DNA from: Ilumatobacter sp.
Lineage (GTDB): Bacteria; Actinomycetota; Acidimicrobiia; Acidimicrobiales; Ilumatobacteraceae
NCBI RefSeq assembly: GCF_030065885.1
Contig: NZ_JASJCS010000016.1
Location: forward strand, 1 to 64,000
Length of the DNA: 64,000 nt
Direction: 5' to 3'
The notes under the pieces are model-generated. The model was not told where the DNA came from, ran no database searches, and saw nothing but the letters and a program-made list of their open reading frames with translations. The position numbers were made by a program, and so were the translations under genes. Positions 61,449-64,000 of the stretch are shown here, in pieces; positions within the stretch are counted from its first letter, which is position 1, and each line of letters opens with the position of its first letter.

Positions 61449-62753
61449 TCATCCCGGGAACTCCGAGGACAGCAGCTCGAGCGCCTGGGCGACCGCGAGC
61501 TCGCCGCTCGACGCCTCGTTGCTGACGGCGAGCACCGCCCGGTCGGCGTCGGGGACCACGTACGCCTCGCTGTACCAGTACGTGTTGCTGCCGTTGTGCA
61601 GCGCCACCGGACCGTTGGGGCCGTCGACGACGATCCAGCCGAGGGCGTAGCCGAGATGGGGCGCGTCGGCGACCGGGGCGACCGGCGCGAACAGGCGCTC
61701 GACGGTCACCGCATCGACGTACTCGCTGTCGCCGGTGGCGCCGCGCAGCAGCTCGCCGAGGAAGCGGCTCCAGTCCGACATCGTGCAGTGGACCGTGCCG
61801 GCCGGGCCGACGGCGGGAGGGAGCCCGTCGAACACCGGCTCGCCGCTGTCGCCGTCGTGGCCGCGCGGTTGGGTCAGGTCGGCTTCGGTGCCCGGGGCGC
61901 CGAAGCCACACGACGTCATCTCGAGCGGCTCGAAGACCTGGCTGCGCATCAGATCCTCCCAGGCCTCTCCGGTGGCGGCCTCGAGGGCGGCGCCGACGAT
62001 CACGTAGCCGGCGTTCGAGTAGTTCGACAGCGTGCCCGGCTCGTTGGCCGGTGCCTGAGCGAGGACCATGCGGGCGACCTCGAATCGGCCGGCTGCCGCG
62101 TCGAACTGCTCGAGGAACGCTTCGATGTCCGGGGGCAACTGCGCGTCGGTGGGAGCACCGCCTGCGTGGGCGAGCAGATCGGCGATCGTCACGTCGGCAT
62201 AGCCGGCATCGACGTCGACCGACGAGAACGCCTCGGCCAGGGTCGTGTCGAAGCCGATCCCGGCGCCATTGGCCTCCAACCGGCCGACCAGCGCAGCGGT
62301 CATCGCCTTGGTGTTCGAGCCGATGTGGAACAGGTCGTCGGGAGTCGCCGGTGCGTCATCGCCTCGCGCTCGAACGCCGGCCGTGGCCACGCCGAGCACG
62401 CCGCCACTGTCGATCGCCATCGCACCGAGGGCGGGCACGCCCGTCGTCTCGACGATCGAGGCCAGCCCCGCAGCGAGGTCATGGCTCGGTCCGCTCGGGT
62501 CGGTGGTCTGGGGCAGCTGTGTCGTGGCCGGAGCCGCCGTCGTCTGCGGCGCGACGGTCGTGGCCGGAGCCGCCTGCGTCCACGGTGGCGGATCGTCCGT
62601 CGGCACCACGGTCGTCGTGGCGGGGCTCGCGCCGGCGCCGACGAGCGGCTCGCCGTCGTCGGTGTCGTCGTCGCCACCACCGCAGGCGCTGGCGACCAGC
62701 GCGACTGCCACCGAGATCGTGGCGAATGCGGTTGCTCGGGTCTTCGTTGCCAT
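61449..62753 (-). CDS. Class C beta-lactamase-family serine hydrolase, lipoprotein
   Basis: A 434-residue exported protein. The lipobox ASAC puts the lipidated cysteine at 24; a Thr/Ala/Pro-rich linker runs to about 90. The serine hydrolase domain has SNTK (S146, K149), the YSN motif in SNYSNAGYVIVG, and HNG in ALHNGSNTYWY, replacing KTG. This set marks esterase or D-alanyl-D-alanine peptidase relatives rather than resistance enzymes. Substrate unknown. Confidence 0.88.
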   Translation of the reverse strand: MATKTRATAFATISVAVALVASACGGGDDDTDDGEPLVGAGASPATTTVVPTDDPPPWTQAAPATTVAPQTTAAPATTQLPQTTDPSGPSHDLAAGLASIVETTGVPALGAMAIDSGGVLGVATAGVRARGDDAPATPDDLFHIGSNTKAMTAALVGRLEANGAGIGFDTTLAEAFSSVDVDAGYADVTIADLLAHAGGAPTDAQLPPDIEAFLEQFDAAAGRFEVARMVLAQAPANEPGTLSNYSNAGYVIVGAALEAATGEAWEDLMRSQVFEPLEMTSCGFGAPGTEADLTQPRGHDGDSGEPVFDGLPPAVGPAGTVHCTMSDWSRFLGELLRGATGDSEYVDAVTVERLFAPVAPVADAPHLGYALGWIVVDGPNGPVALHNGSNTYWYSEAYVVPDADRAVLAVSNEASSGELAVAQALELLSSEFPG

Positions 62754-62909
62754 GGTTCTCCTCCTTGTCGTTCGGGGTCGTCTCCAACCTCCTCCTCCTC
62801 GGCCCGGGACACATCGGGGCTGGCGCGGGACCTCCCTCCGCGCCCGCCCTGGCCCTCGCTACGTGCACGTACGGACGACAGGCCACGCGCCCGGCGCGAA
62901 GATCGGCAC

Positions 62910-64000
62910 ATGGCTTCGCGGCTCGGCTACCCGCTGGCGCTCGCCGTGTGCGTCACTGCCGGCGTGGCCGCTCTCTGGGCTGCCTTCTGGGCAGCACCCG
63001 ACCAGACCGGTCTGACCACTGCCGAGCTGCTCCGCGTCGAGGAGCTCGACCCCCCGACGACACCGCTCGCCGAGCAGGCGCAGTGGACGTTCGAGCTACT
63101 CGCCGGCGACCGGATGTTCACCAGCGACGACCTCGACCGGCGCTTCAGTGACACCTTCGGTGATGACTTCACGATCGAGCTGATGCAGGAGCAGACGGTG
63201 GGGTTCCTCGACGTCTTCGGGCCGACGAGGTTCGTCCGCTACCTCGTGAACGACGGTGACCGGGTCGTGATCGCTCTCGCGGCGGCCGAGAACGGGGCAC
63301 CGCTCAAGGTGTCGATGCAGGTGGATGCCTCTGGTGAGTTCATGCTCTGGTCGATCGACGACTTCGAGACCGGGAGTCGCCTGCCGGGTTGGGCGATGGC
63401 AGTCGCCGCCTTCGGCGGGTGGGCATCGATCGCTGCCAGCGTCGCCCTCTGGCGGTGGAGCGCGATGCGACCGTCGTGGGTGCTGCTGGGTGGTTCGCTG
63501 GCGGCGTTCTCGACCCATCTCGTCCTGTCCGACGAACCGGCGGCCTACGTGATCGGCCGAGTCGGACCGGCGGCCGGTCTGGCGCTGGCGACCTGGCTCC
63601 TCGTCGGCCGGCTCACCGAGGGCCGGGCCCGCTGGGCGCTCGCACTCGCCGGTGGAGGCTCGGTTGCGGCGGCCCTCGCGGTCGTCACTCGCGACCCGGT
63701 CCTGATCGGGCACCCGTCCATCGGGCTGCTGACCGACGACGACCGCGCACTACGGCTCGCATTGGTGATCGCTGCGCTGGCGGCGACGGCCGCGATGACG
63801 ATCGCGACGTCGGTGCACATCGGCATCGGACGCGCCGGTGGGCACTGGCGGCGTCCCCAACACGTCGTCGCAGCGGGCGCAACGTCGACGTGGGCCTTGG
63901 CGTCCGGATTCGCCGTCCTGGACCTGACGATCGGAAGCGGCCGCCTCGCGGCCGGCGCGCTGCAGGGTGTCGTGCTCACGGTCGTGGCTGCGGTTCCGGC
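62910..64000 (+). CDS. Multi-pass membrane protein, 3' part beyond the window
   Basis: An open frame of at least 363 codons that runs off the right edge. It starts MASRLGYPLALAVCVTAGVA with a signal-like first segment. An extracytoplasmic domain follows (about residues 27-150, LLAGDRMFTSDDLDRRFSDT and MQVDASGEFMLWSIDDF), then a run of hydrophobic segments from about 158 onward (about seven to the edge). This design is seen in N-termini of sensor proteins, but no kinase or output domain is in view. I do not recognise the family. Confidence 0.65.
   Translation, partial: MASRLGYPLALAVCVTAGVAALWAAFWAAPDQTGLTTAELLRVEELDPPTTPLAEQAQWTFELLAGDRMFTSDDLDRRFSDTFGDDFTIELMQEQTVGFLDVFGPTRFVRYLVNDGDRVVIALAAAENGAPLKVSMQVDASGEFMLWSIDDFETGSRLPGWAMAVAAFGGWASIAASVALWRWSAMRPSWVLLGGSLAAFSTHLVLSDEPAAYVIGRVGPAAGLALATWLLVGRLTEGRARWALALAGGGSVAAALAVVTRDPVLIGHPSIGLLTDDDRALRLALVIAALAATAAMTIATSVHIGIGRAGGHWRRPQHVVAAGATSTWALASGFAVLDLTIGSGRLAAGALQGVVLTVVAAVP

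Noticed and set aside
1-64000. CRISPR arrays
   Set aside because: No series of short direct repeats with regular unique spacers is seen; the tandem repeats present have only two copies or lie in a coding linker.
1-64000. tRNA or rRNA genes
   Set aside because: Apart from the tRNA-like part of ssrA, no cloverleaf with a GTTCGA-type T-loop was found by eye.

Overview
The window is high-GC throughout (long codon-biased genes, GTG starts, many 4-nt ATGA/GTGA overlaps) and has an actinobacterial gene set: murI next to rph, mec next to cysM, an F420-type (Ddn-like) reductase, a wax-ester synthase/DGAT-family enzyme, a fused GNAT/acyl-CoA synthetase, smpB and ssrA, and no anaerobe-specific backbone. 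Together with a complete V/A-type ATPase operon, a pyruvate:ferredoxin oxidoreductase and a DddP-type DMSP lyase candidate, this suggests a free-living, probably marine actinobacterium of the Acidimicrobiia (Ilumatobacter-like). The taxon is an inference from gene content; no rRNA lies in the window.

Layout. 1-3534: rph (cut by the window edge) and murI on the minus strand, diverging from a GNAT/acyl-CoA synthetase fusion. 3535-3948: a duplicated 97-nt intergenic repeat, related to a second duplicated repeat at 15471-15684. 3949-8588: nifJ and a dihydroorotate-dehydrogenase-like gene, overlapping. 8706-10210: cysM and mec without cysO. 10318-14086: Na/Pi cotransporter, smpB, GNAT protein, anchored hypothetical. 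14149-15447: DddP-like M24-fold protein. 15694-21331: TauE/SafE permease, aldehyde dehydrogenase, LysR regulator, VOC and GNAT proteins, thiolase. 22113-23142: a metal/arsenic-type permease behind a strong promoter and a perfect 16-bp palindrome.

23216-23592 is ssrA (tmRNA). Its 3' end plus flanking DNA is repeated 2.5 kb downstream (23582-23613 and 26049-26080, 30 of 32 identical), bracketing a lipoprotein gene and an MFS gene: a candidate island remnant. 26159-29957: sugar-type ABC importer (two permeases and a binding protein, no ATPase). 30240-33624: universal stress protein, small winged-helix regulator, and a KhtTU-like cation/proton antiporter pair. 34134-38888: terpene-cyclase-like repeat protein, a 963-residue TIR/WD40 membrane protein and a small anchored protein. 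39166-47402: exported SagB-like nitroreductase, WS/DGAT, PAP2 phosphatase, methyltransferase, Ddn-like reductase, desaturase, XRE regulator and a flavin monooxygenase; several are lipid related.

The most striking locus is 47781-49517: a 67-residue peptide ending in three Cys-Cys pairs spaced by exactly three residues, then a long hairpin, then a radical SAM/SPASM peptide maturase. This is a self-contained candidate RiPP system. 49858-51494 encodes a flavocytochrome-c-type sulfide dehydrogenase pair, diverging from the V/A-type ATPase operon (51739-60038; order D, G/H-like, I, K, E, C, F, A, B). The window closes with a second TIR protein, a class C beta-lactamase-family lipoprotein and a membrane protein running off the right edge.
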